From NCBI GenBank assembly GCA_919903585.1, contig CAKKST010000153.1, positions 1 through 5,271 on the forward strand: a stretch of DNA of 5,271 nucleotides. The letters run 5' to 3'. Source of the stretch: Nitrospiria bacterium. Lineage in GTDB: Bacteria; Nitrospirota; CAKKRA01; 9FT-COMBO-42-15. Below, one piece after another: positions 1 to 5,271 of the stretch. The translations under genes were made by a program, and so were the position numbers. The notes beneath the pieces are model-generated. The model was not told the origin of the DNA and ran no database searches. It saw nothing but the letters and a program-made list of their open reading frames with translations. Positions within the stretch are counted from its first letter, which is position 1. Each line of letters starts with the position of its first letter.

Positions 1-953
1 CCCTTCAGCATCTTAAAAAATGCATCTACCAAATCAGGGTCCCACCATCCCCTTTTTACCTCTTCACGCAGGATGTTCTCTGCTGTTTCCAGCGGAAGGC
101 CCTTTCTGTACGGCCTGTCTGTAATCAGGGCATCGTAGATATCAACAATCGCCATTATCCTCGCGATAATTGGTATCTCATCCTTTTTCAGGCCGTCAGG
201 ATAACCTGAGCCGTCAAGTTTTTCATGATGGGAGCGGATAACAGGGAGGGAGCTGGCAAGGGTCTTTAGATTCCTGCATATCTCCGCGCCCTTAACAGGA
301 TGGCTCTTCATCTTTTCAAATTCCTCGGGCGTGAGCTTGCCGGGCTTGTTTAATATGGCCTCATCAATGGCGATCTTTCCAATATCATGAAGGATGCCGC
401 CGTTTTTGAGTGCATCCTGGTCAGCATCAGAAAGCCCTGCCTCTTTTGCGAGGGAAACGCTAAATTCGGAGACCCTTTCACAGTGGCCTTCTGTATATCT
501 ATCCCGCGCCTCAATGGTCCTTGCAAGTGTGAAGATAACATCCTCTGCCGCCTCAAGGCTGTCATTTAAGCGCTTCGTCCTCAGAAGCGCCCTCACACGG
601 GCCATCAGCTCCAGCTTATTAAATGGCTTGGAGAGAAACTCGTCAACACCAAGGTCAAGGGCCTTTATCTTATCCTCCATATCCCTCAAGGCAGTAATCA
701 TCACAACAGGTATCAGCCTTGTCTTATTATTTCCCTTGAGCCTCTTGCAGACCTCAAACCCGTCCATCTTCGGCATCATGGCATCAAGAAGAATCAGGTC
801 AGGCGGGTCGCCGTCCACAAGTTTCATCGCCTCAACGCCATTTGCCGCAGTAAGGGTATCATAACCGCCCTTCTCAAGATATGCAGAGAGGAGCTCCACA
901 TTTGCAGGCTCATCGTCAACAACAAGTATTTTGGGAAATTTATTTTTGTTCAT
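1..953 (-). CDS. Response regulator with HD-GYP cyclic-di-GMP phosphodiesterase domain (3' end off the window)
   Basis: This is an RpfG-type two-domain regulator, 317 codons visible. Residues 1-125 are a receiver: ILVVDDE with acidic D13/D14, phospho-acceptor D57 in LILLDAMMPKMDG, T87 and K109 in LSKPF. Residues about 135-317 are an HD-GYP domain: H157 in TEGHCERV, the HD pair H189-D190 in HDIGKIAIDEAILNKPG, H218 in KSHPVKGAEI, H242-H243, and GSGYPDGL with the GYP triplet at 250-252. All expected metal and substrate residues are present, so it should hydrolyse cyclic-di-GMP in the cytoplasm under phosphorylation control. The ATG at 953-951 has AGGAG at 967-963, 9 bases upstream. The visible end (GWWDPDLVDAF) is a motif found near the C-terminus of these proteins, so little is missing. 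It is the last visible gene of the leftward kinase operon, 88 bases after the DivK-like gene. The family call is firm; the input signal is unknown. Confidence 0.96.
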   Translation of the reverse strand, partial: MNKNKFPKILVVDDEPANVELLSAYLEKGGYDTLTAANGVEAMKLVDGDPPDLILLDAMMPKMDGFEVCKRLKGNNKTRLIPVVMITALRDMEDKIKALDLGVDEFLSKPFNKLELMARVRALLRTKRLNDSLEAAEDVIFTLARTIEARDRYTEGHCERVSEFSVSLAKEAGLSDADQDALKNGGILHDIGKIAIDEAILNKPGKLTPEEFEKMKSHPVKGAEICRNLKTLASSLPVIRSHHEKLDGSGYPDGLKKDEIPIIARIMAIVDIYDALITDRPYRKGLPLETAENILREEVKRGWWDPDLVDAFFKMLK

Positions 954-971
954 TTGAGAATGCTCCTAAGC

Positions 972-1027
972 CGTCATTCCAGCCCCTGCACCGTATGGTG
1001 CAGGGGTAAACTCCAGCGTGAATCCAG
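972..1027. repeat. REP-like palindromic repeat with perfect 10-bp hairpin
   Basis: CCCCTGCACC (983-992) and GGTGCAGGGG (997-1006) form a perfect 10-bp inverted repeat around a 4-base GTAT loop. The flanks CGTCATTCC (972-980) and CGTGAATCCAG (1017-1027) resemble the GTCATTCC...GAATCCAG ends of short dispersed repeats that I recall from several bacterial genomes. It fills most of the gap between the DivK-like gene and the HD-GYP gene. No run of T follows on either strand, so it does not look like an intrinsic terminator. In the operon mRNA the hairpin could affect processing or stability between the two genes. The hairpin is seen directly; membership of a dispersed family is inferred. Confidence 0.75.
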
Positions 1028-1041
1028 TTCCATTGTTTATG

Positions 1042-1479
1042 TCAGGATTTTCTCTCGTTTGAGCCCTTGAATCCTTCATCCCGTGAATCCTTAAGCTTTG
1101 TTCCTTTAAATAGAAAATCCGCTATTGTCGCTGTAAAGAGTTTTATATTAATCGGCTTTGATACATAGCCGTTGCAGCCTGCGGCAAGCGCCTTTTCCCT
1201 GTCGCCCTTCATTGTGTGCGCAGTTACTGCTACTATCGGTATATTTTTGAAGCCTTCTTTTTCTTTTAGCAGTCTTGTGAGGGTAAGGCCGTCCATGCCG
1301 GGGAGTTGGATGTCCATTACAATAAGGTCGGGCTTCGCAACCTTTAGGAGTGTGATGGCCTCTTCGCTGTTATAGGCCTGAACAATCTGATACCCCTGCG
1401 CCTCAAGGATATCCTTTAATAACTCCATATTGAGGGGGTTATCCTCAACAATTAGTATTTTTTTGTCCTGTCTTATCAA
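1042..1479 (-). CDS. DivK-like single-domain response regulator
   Basis: This 145-residue protein is essentially one receiver domain (residues 6-123) with no output domain. Key residues are E12-D13 in ILIVEDNPLNMELL, phospho-acceptor D56 in LIVMDIQLPGMDG, T86 in VAVTAHTMKGD, and K108 in YVSKPI. The signatures EDNPLNM, EAQGY, MDIQLP, VTAHTMKGD and GC..Y.SKPI closely match the DivK/CheY-like shuttle receivers that relay phosphate or act allosterically on kinases. The start is TTG at 1479-1477, overlapping the kinase stop TGA as TTGA, with GAGGA 6 bases upstream; no better in-frame start is seen, and translational coupling is likely. The tail after residue 124 (LFKGTKLKDSRDEGFKGS) is hydrophilic, and part of it is encoded by an imperfect 16-base tandem repeat. 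The probable partner is the overlapping kinase; whether this protein also acts on the HD-GYP regulator is unknown. Confidence 0.93.
   Translation of the reverse strand: MIRQDKKILIVEDNPLNMELLKDILEAQGYQIVQAYNSEEAITLLKVAKPDLIVMDIQLPGMDGLTLTRLLKEKEGFKNIPIVAVTAHTMKGDREKALAAGCNGYVSKPINIKLFTATIADFLFKGTKLKDSRDEGFKGSNERKS
1061..1092 (-). repeat. Imperfect 16-base tandem repeat in the 3' end of the receiver gene
   Basis: Read on the minus strand, AAGGATTCACGGGATG (1092-1077) is followed directly by AAGGATTCAAGGGCTC (1076-1061); 13 of 16 bases match. The repeat encodes part of the charged C-terminal tail outside the receiver fold. The plus-strand string CGTGAATCC at 1082-1090 occurs again at 1017-1025 in the neighbouring palindromic repeat. 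The tail may therefore be remodelled repeat DNA rather than ancestral coding sequence. Confidence 0.6.
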
Positions 1480-3200
1480 GATGCATCCTCTTTCTCCCCC
1501 GATACCCTTCCTTCCGCAGTTTTTATTAACTCCTCTTTTGTGATGGCATCATCAGGATAGGAGGCCATGCCGATCCTTACAGAGAGTTTTATATTTTTTT
1601 CTGTAGCCCCCCTGTCCTTCAGAAATCCGTTTATCCTTGCGGCAATTGACCTTCCGCCTGTCTTATCCGTGCCGGCAAGGATGCCGATCACCTTCATATC
1701 CTTATAGAGAAAGACCTCGTCTTTCCTGAATCTTAAATCGTTCCGAAATATCTTCTCTATATCAGCCGCTGCCTTCTTATATCCCTTCTCGCCAAGGCTG
1801 GCCGTCATCTCACCTGAATTCATTATTTCAGCAATTATAAGGGTAAGGGGAAGGTGATTCTTTCTTGCATGATTTATGTACCTCTCAAGGGAGAGGTCAA
1901 GCGTCATCTCTTTGTAGTAAGGGAGGACAAAGCTGAATCTGCTCCCATTGCCAAGACGACTCTCCACCCAGATATGGCCGCCGAGCAGGTCAATCAGCCT
2001 CTTCACAAGGACAAGGCCAAGTCCTGTGCCTTCATACTCCCTCGTGTAGCCCGAATCTATCTTCTCAAAACATTGAAAGAGCCTCTCCTGATCCTCTTCA
2101 GAGATGCCGATGCCTGTATCGGATACAGTGAATCTTATAAAATCCCCTCCGCACATCTGCATTATAGAATCACTGATGGCTGCGCCCTTTGGGAGTTTAT
2201 CCTTTTTTATTATTGCGGCATCTATCCCCACCTTGCCCTTTGCAGGCGTAAACTTTACAGCATTATCAAGAAGCTGAAAGATTATCTGCCTGAACTTTGC
2301 CTCATCCATCACAATTGAACCGATCCCCTTGTCAATCCTTGCTTCTATGGATATTCCCTTCTTTGCGGCATTATCCATGGCCGTTTTCAGGATATCTTCA
2401 ATAAGCTGGGCAGGGGGAAATTCCATATAATTCAGCTCTGCCTTGGATAGCTCTACTTTAGATAAGTCAAGGAGGTCGTCAATCAGCCGCAGTAGCTTCC
2501 TGCCGCCGCTCAGGATATTATCAACATATCTTCTCTGTTTCCCTGCAAGGACGTTGTCAGTGTCATCAAGAAGAAGATCGGAAAAGCCTATGATTGAATT
2601 TAAGGGCGTCCTCAGCTCATGGGATACATTGGACAGAAATTCTGTCTTTGCCTTCTGCGCCTTTTCAAGTTCCTTATTCTGTTCCTGCGATTCCTTAAGG
2701 ACATTCTCAATCCTCCCCTTTTCCTTTTTAAGCTCAACTGCTATATCCTCAAGCCTCCTGTTTGCCTTCTCAAGCTCAATCCTGTGCCTCTCCTCAGCCC
2801 TCTTTCTTTCAAGCTTCTCCTGATGAAGGTCAATGGTCTTATTTATTAAAAGAGGCAGAATGGCAAAATCAGGCGGCTTTTGTATATACTCATACGCCCC
2901 CTGCTTTATGCTCTCTGCAGCGAGCTTAACATTATCAGCGCCTGCCCCTGTCAGCATGATTACCGCAATATCCTCCCATTTATCTGATAACTTCTTTAAT
3001 ACATCAAGGCCGTTTTCGCCATTAAGTTTATAATCAAGGATAATGAGATGCGGACGGTTCTCTTTTATCTTCCTGAAACACTCCTCTCCGCTTGCTGCCT
3101 CATCAACATAAAAGCCCCTTTTCTCCAAAAGGGAGCAGATGGAATCCCTGATGCCCTTTTCATCATCAACTATAAGAATCTTTCTTGCGGTCTCAAGCAT
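1476..3200 (-). CDS. Hybrid histidine kinase: REC, HisKA, HATPase_c, degenerate GGDEF
   Basis: This 574-residue protein has no signal peptide or membrane segment, so it should be cytosolic. Domains: a receiver at 5-122 (D12/D13, phospho-acceptor D56, T84, K108); a charged coiled coil at about 124-185; HisKA with H194 in SNVSHELRTPLN; HATPase_c with N box N313 in LLDNAVKFTP, G1 at D361 in DTGIGI, F box FQCF at 375-378 and G2 GTGLGL at 391-396. All kinase residues are intact. Residues about 433-574 match the GGDEF fold, for example LTLIIAEI at the start and IKLSVRIGMASYPDD followed by EELIKTAE near the end. The signature position reads KDMKV (500-504), and the RxxD inhibitory site is FRKD. It should therefore not make cyclic-di-GMP. 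The ATG at 3200-3198 sits at the usual receiver start but has no clear Shine-Dalgarno site. It is the first gene of the operon, transcribed from the promoter at 3293-3265, and its stop overlaps the next start. Confidence 0.95.
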   Translation of the reverse strand: MLETARKILIVDDEKGIRDSICSLLEKRGFYVDEAASGEECFRKIKENRPHLIILDYKLNGENGLDVLKKLSDKWEDIAVIMLTGAGADNVKLAAESIKQGAYEYIQKPPDFAILPLLINKTIDLHQEKLERKRAEERHRIELEKANRRLEDIAVELKKEKGRIENVLKESQEQNKELEKAQKAKTEFLSNVSHELRTPLNSIIGFSDLLLDDTDNVLAGKQRRYVDNILSGGRKLLRLIDDLLDLSKVELSKAELNYMEFPPAQLIEDILKTAMDNAAKKGISIEARIDKGIGSIVMDEAKFRQIIFQLLDNAVKFTPAKGKVGIDAAIIKKDKLPKGAAISDSIMQMCGGDFIRFTVSDTGIGISEEDQERLFQCFEKIDSGYTREYEGTGLGLVLVKRLIDLLGGHIWVESRLGNGSRFSFVLPYYKEMTLDLSLERYINHARKNHLPLTLIIAEIMNSGEMTASLGEKGYKKAAADIEKIFRNDLRFRKDEVFLYKDMKVIGILAGTDKTGGRSIAARINGFLKDRGATEKNIKLSVRIGMASYPDDAITKEELIKTAEGRVSGEKEDAS

Positions 3201-3264
3201 AATGTCAAATCACATACATGGAATCATTATTTTTATATGAGGGCGTACCCCTGCTTCCTAATGA

Positions 3265-3293
3265 ATTATACCTTAATATTCCCTATTTGACAA
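3265..3293 (-). promoter_or_regulatory. Sigma70-type promoter of the kinase operon
   Basis: On the minus strand, TTGTCA (3293-3288) and TATAAT (3270-3265) are separated by exactly 17 bp. The -10 box is a perfect consensus and the -35 box has one mismatch. Transcription should start near 3258, giving a leader of about 58 bases before the kinase ATG at 3200. It is the best promoter match in the divergent region and faces the three-gene operon. Confidence 0.7.
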
Positions 3294-3306
3294 GATTTTG
3301 CCCTAT

Positions 3307-3343
3307 TTTGGCTTACAATATATTGTGGCATCTCATAGCCAAA
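3307..3343. promoter_or_regulatory. Nested palindrome, possible operator
   Basis: ACAATATATTGT (3315-3326) is a perfect 12-bp palindrome. It lies between the 7-base inverted arms TTTGGCT (3307-3313) and AGCCAAA (3337-3343), though not exactly centred. It is 14 bp upstream of the operon -35 box and about 150 bp upstream of smc, a suitable place for a regulator to act on one or both divergent genes. The symmetry is seen directly; an operator role is inferred, and AT-rich DNA can yield short palindromes by chance. Confidence 0.4.
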
Positions 3344-3367
3344 TACACATCTAATTGTATTTTCCCC

Positions 3368-3396
3368 TTTACATATCAGGAAAAATATGTTATTTA
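3368..3396 (+). promoter_or_regulatory. Weak candidate promoter for smc
   Basis: TTTACA (3368-3373) and TATTTA (3391-3396) are 17 bp apart on the plus strand. The -35 box is good but the -10 box matches the consensus only in its first three bases. If used, transcription would begin near 3403, at the start of the heptamer repeats, placing their hairpin in the smc leader. No better rightward promoter was found in 3201-3480, so this is a tentative call. Confidence 0.2.
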
Positions 3397-3402
3397 TGAG
3401 GC

Positions 3403-3474
3403 AGGCTAAAGGCGTAAGGCAAAAGGCTAAAGGGTTTAATTATTTTTCTTTCCCTTTGCCATTAGCCTATTACC
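3403..3474. repeat. Inverted array of AGGCTAA-type 7-base repeats upstream of smc
   Basis: Four tandem 7-mers run AGGCTAA, AGGCGTA, AGGCAAA, AGGCTAA (3403-3430), followed by AGGG. After a T-rich spacer (3435-3451), the opposite strand of 3452-3474 again shows 7-base spacing, with units related to AGGTAAT, AGGCTAA and TGGCAAA ending in GGG. The two arms (3411-3434 and 3452-3474) pair as a long imperfect hairpin. It ends 18 bases before the smc ATG and just ahead of its ribosome-binding site. It may be a dispersed repeat element, a leader hairpin or both. Confidence 0.6.
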
Positions 3475-3481
3475 TAATTTT

Positions 3482-3490
3482 AAGGAGGAG
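3482..3490 (+). promoter_or_regulatory. Strong ribosome-binding site of smc
   Basis: AAGGAGGAG lies immediately before the smc ATG at 3493. The AGGAGG core (3483-3488) ends 4 bases from the start codon. It fixes the start, which also agrees with the conserved SMC N-terminus (LEILGFKSF). Confidence 0.85.
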
Positions 3491-3492
3491 AG

Positions 3493-5271
3493 ATGTATTT
3501 ATCAAGATTAGAAATCCTCGGTTTTAAATCCTTCTGTGACAAGACAAATGTTGTATTTCAGCCCGGCATAACTGCCGTTGTCGGCCCGAATGGGTGCGGA
3601 AAGAGCAATATCGCAGATGCAATACAGTGGGCGCTGGGAGAGCAGAGCGCCAAGACGCTTCGGGGCGAGAAGATGGAGGATGTAATCTTTAACGGTACAG
3701 ATAACAGAAAATCCATTGGCATGGCAGAGGTGAATCTCATACTTACTGATGTGAGCGGCCAGCTTCCTGCAGGATTCGGCGAATACAGGGAGCTGCAGAT
3801 AACAAGGAGGTTATACCGCTCAGGCGAGAGCGAATACTACATAAACAAGATCCCATGCAGGCTGAAGGATATAAGAGACCTTCTGATTGACAGCGGCATT
3901 GGCGCAAAGGCGCATACAATAATTGAGCAGGGCAAGATGGACGAGATACTAAGCTCAAAGCCAACAGACAGAAGGACAATAATAGAAGAGACCGCAGGGA
4001 TAATGAAATTCAAGATAAGGCGGAATGAGGCAATGAATAAGCTTGAGGCAACGAACCAGAACCTCCTCCGCGTGAATGATATAATCAGCGAGATAAAGAG
4101 GCAGATAAACTCGCTTGACAGGCAGGCAAAGAAGGCAGAGAAATATAAAAAATTGAAAGAGGAGCTCAAGGATATTGAGCTTAGGCTTGCATCAAAAAAC
4201 CTCTCTTCACTGGAATCAAAGAGAGATGAGACCACAAGGGAATTAACGAATCAACTGGATGCAGAAATAAGGGTTACGACGGATATTGCAAAGATTGACT
4301 CCCAGATTGAGGAGGATCGCCTGTTAATTACACAAAAGGAGGGGGAGATTGCCGGGATAGGGCAGAAGATACTTGAGCTTGAGAATATGATACACAGGAA
4401 TGAAGGCCGCATAGAGATGCTCAAGGAAAAGATTGGCGCCTTTAACAGCCAGTCAGAAAGAGGGGCTGTAGAGATTGAAGATATTAAAAGAGAGATAAAC
4501 CAGCAGAAATATCAGCACAGCCTTGCAAAGGCAGAGAGGGAGCAGTTTGAGGCGCTTTTAAAAGAGAAGGGCGCCGCCTTAAATGAAAAAGAGGAGGCAT
4601 ATACATCCCTGCTAAAACAGGAAGATGAGATAGAAAACAGCCTTGAGGATGAAAAGAAGGACTTATTCAGGATTATTACAGAGATAACAAATATAACCAA
4701 CCAGATAAACAGCCTTGAATCACGGATATCTGATACAGAAAAAAGTGAGGATCGCACAAGGGTAGAGAACGAAGGCCTCTTAAATGAATATGAGAGGATA
4801 AAAGGTGAATTAAAGAATACAGAGGAGGCATTCGCATCCATCAGGGCTTTATTAAACAACAGGAAGGCTGATTATTCCGAGTCAGTAAAGGATATGGAGA
4901 GGAGGCAGAATGAGATAAAGGGGCTGGAAGGTAATCTCCTTGCAGAAAAAGAGTCCCTGAGCGCTGCAGCGGCGCGGCTATCTTCTCTTTCTGATATGGA
5001 AAAGAACCTCACAGGTTATCAAGAGGGTGTTAAAAAGATACTAAGCACAAAAGAGAGCCTTAGCGGCATCCATGGCATTGTGGCAGACATGATTGAGACA
5101 GAGCCGAAATATGAAATGGCAGTAGAAGCGCTGCTGGGAGAGAGGCTGCAAAATATAGTCATTGAAACGCATCAGGATGCAAGGAAGGCAGTGGAATATC
5201 TCAGGGCAGAGGGGGGCAGGGGCACCTTTATCCCGATGAAGCTTAGAGAAAAAAGGAATGAGGCATATATT
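3493..5271 (+). CDS. smc: Chromosome segregation/condensin ATPase SMC, N-terminal half (3' end off the window)
   Basis: The reading frame is open for 593 codons to the window edge with no stop or frameshift; bacterial SMC proteins are usually about 1,150-1,200 residues, so about half is present. The N-terminal head shows LEILGFKSF, Walker A GPNGCGKS (31-38), GEQSAKTLRG with R57 at the arginine-finger position, EDVIFNGT, the Q-loop region IIEQGKMDEIL (143-153) and RRTIIEETAGI (160-170). Residues about 175-520 are a charged coiled-coil arm. From about 525 (SGIHGIVADMI) the hinge begins and continues through ALLGERLQNIVIE and GGRGTFIPM; the second arm, signature motif and Walker B lie beyond the window. 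SMC dimerises through the hinge and, with ScpA and ScpB, loads on DNA to organise and segregate the chromosome. It is divergent from the signalling operon, with a 292-base gap. Confidence 0.97.
   Translation, partial: MYLSRLEILGFKSFCDKTNVVFQPGITAVVGPNGCGKSNIADAIQWALGEQSAKTLRGEKMEDVIFNGTDNRKSIGMAEVNLILTDVSGQLPAGFGEYRELQITRRLYRSGESEYYINKIPCRLKDIRDLLIDSGIGAKAHTIIEQGKMDEILSSKPTDRRTIIEETAGIMKFKIRRNEAMNKLEATNQNLLRVNDIISEIKRQINSLDRQAKKAEKYKKLKEELKDIELRLASKNLSSLESKRDETTRELTNQLDAEIRVTTDIAKIDSQIEEDRLLITQKEGEIAGIGQKILELENMIHRNEGRIEMLKEKIGAFNSQSERGAVEIEDIKREINQQKYQHSLAKAEREQFEALLKEKGAALNEKEEAYTSLLKQEDEIENSLEDEKKDLFRIITEITNITNQINSLESRISDTEKSEDRTRVENEGLLNEYERIKGELKNTEEAFASIRALLNNRKADYSESVKDMERRQNEIKGLEGNLLAEKESLSAAAARLSSLSDMEKNLTGYQEGVKKILSTKESLSGIHGIVADMIETEPKYEMAVEALLGERLQNIVIETHQDARKAVEYLRAEGGRGTFIPMKLREKRNEAYI

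Noticed and set aside
394..864. 156-codon plus-strand open frame opposite the HD-GYP gene
   Set aside because: It is serine/leucine-rich with no domain and lies opposite a protein with complete receiver and HD-GYP motifs; it is an antisense shadow.
983..1006. Intrinsic terminator between the receiver and HD-GYP genes
   Set aside because: The stem is strong, but no T-run follows on either strand.
1854..2823. Plus-strand open frames of 154 and 126 codons opposite the histidine kinase
   Set aside because: The minus strand encodes intact HisKA and ATPase motifs here; the antisense frames show no recognisable motif and are shadows.
3201..3258. Cyclic-di-GMP riboswitch in the kinase leader
   Set aside because: The leader is only about 58 bases and AT-rich; I see no GEMM-like two-helix layout, and a full aptamer would not fit.
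3287..3319. Possible rightward promoter TTGACA with TACAAT
   Set aside because: The boxes are 21 bp apart, too far for sigma70. The TTGACA is mainly the complement of the leftward TTGTCA box, since TTGTCAA and TTGACAA overlap.
3218..3409. Small plus-strand frame in the intergenic region
   Set aside because: It starts inside the kinase leader, runs over the leftward promoter and the palindrome, has no ribosome-binding site and encodes no recognisable motif.
3837..4859. Minus-strand open frames of 132 and 115 codons within smc
   Set aside because: Their phenylalanine/serine-rich translations are the usual reverse complement of lysine/glutamate-rich coiled-coil codons; smc is unbroken across them.

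Overview
The window holds a leftward three-gene signalling operon and, divergent from it, the first half of a rightward smc gene. Gene density is high, spacing is tight and Shine-Dalgarno sites are mostly good. The GC content looks moderate by eye, with frequent AGG/AGA arginine and ATA isoleucine codons. This fits a free-living Gram-negative-type bacterium; the Nitrospirota or a deltaproteobacterial lineage is my guess from the style of proteins and small dispersed repeats. Nothing in the window proves the taxon.

Layout. (1) 1-953, minus: response regulator with a C-terminal HD-GYP cyclic-di-GMP phosphodiesterase domain, running off the left edge close to its natural end. (2) 954-1041: 88-base gap holding a perfect 10-bp hairpin inside a REP-like repeat. 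(3) 1042-1479, minus: DivK-like single-domain receiver, whose last codons are built from two copies of a 16-base repeat. (4) 1476-3200, minus: soluble hybrid histidine kinase with the order REC, coiled coil, HisKA, HATPase_c, then a degenerate GGDEF domain. It overlaps gene 3 by 4 bases (TTGA). (5) 3201-3492: AT-rich divergent control region. It has a strong sigma70-type promoter for the kinase operon (TTGTCA, 17 bp, TATAAT), a nested palindrome, and an inverted array of 7-base repeats just before the smc ribosome-binding site. (6) 3493 to the right edge, plus: smc, covering the N-terminal ATPase half, the first coiled-coil arm and the start of the hinge.

Likely logic. The kinase can autophosphorylate and pass phosphate to its own receiver, to the DivK-like receiver and/or to the HD-GYP regulator, whose output would be cyclic-di-GMP hydrolysis. 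The GGDEF-like tail of the kinase has lost both its active-site and its inhibitory-site residues, so it should not make cyclic-di-GMP. It may instead be a docking or sensory module. The only visible catalytic cyclic-di-GMP activity is therefore degradation. The divergent placement next to smc, with a DivK-type receiver in the operon, raises a link to chromosome segregation or the cell cycle, but this is inference from position only.

I see no RNA gene, CRISPR array, transposase or prophage gene. The most unusual items are the kinase with a dead GGDEF tail and the repeats and palindromes in the intergenic regions. No wholly new system is evident.
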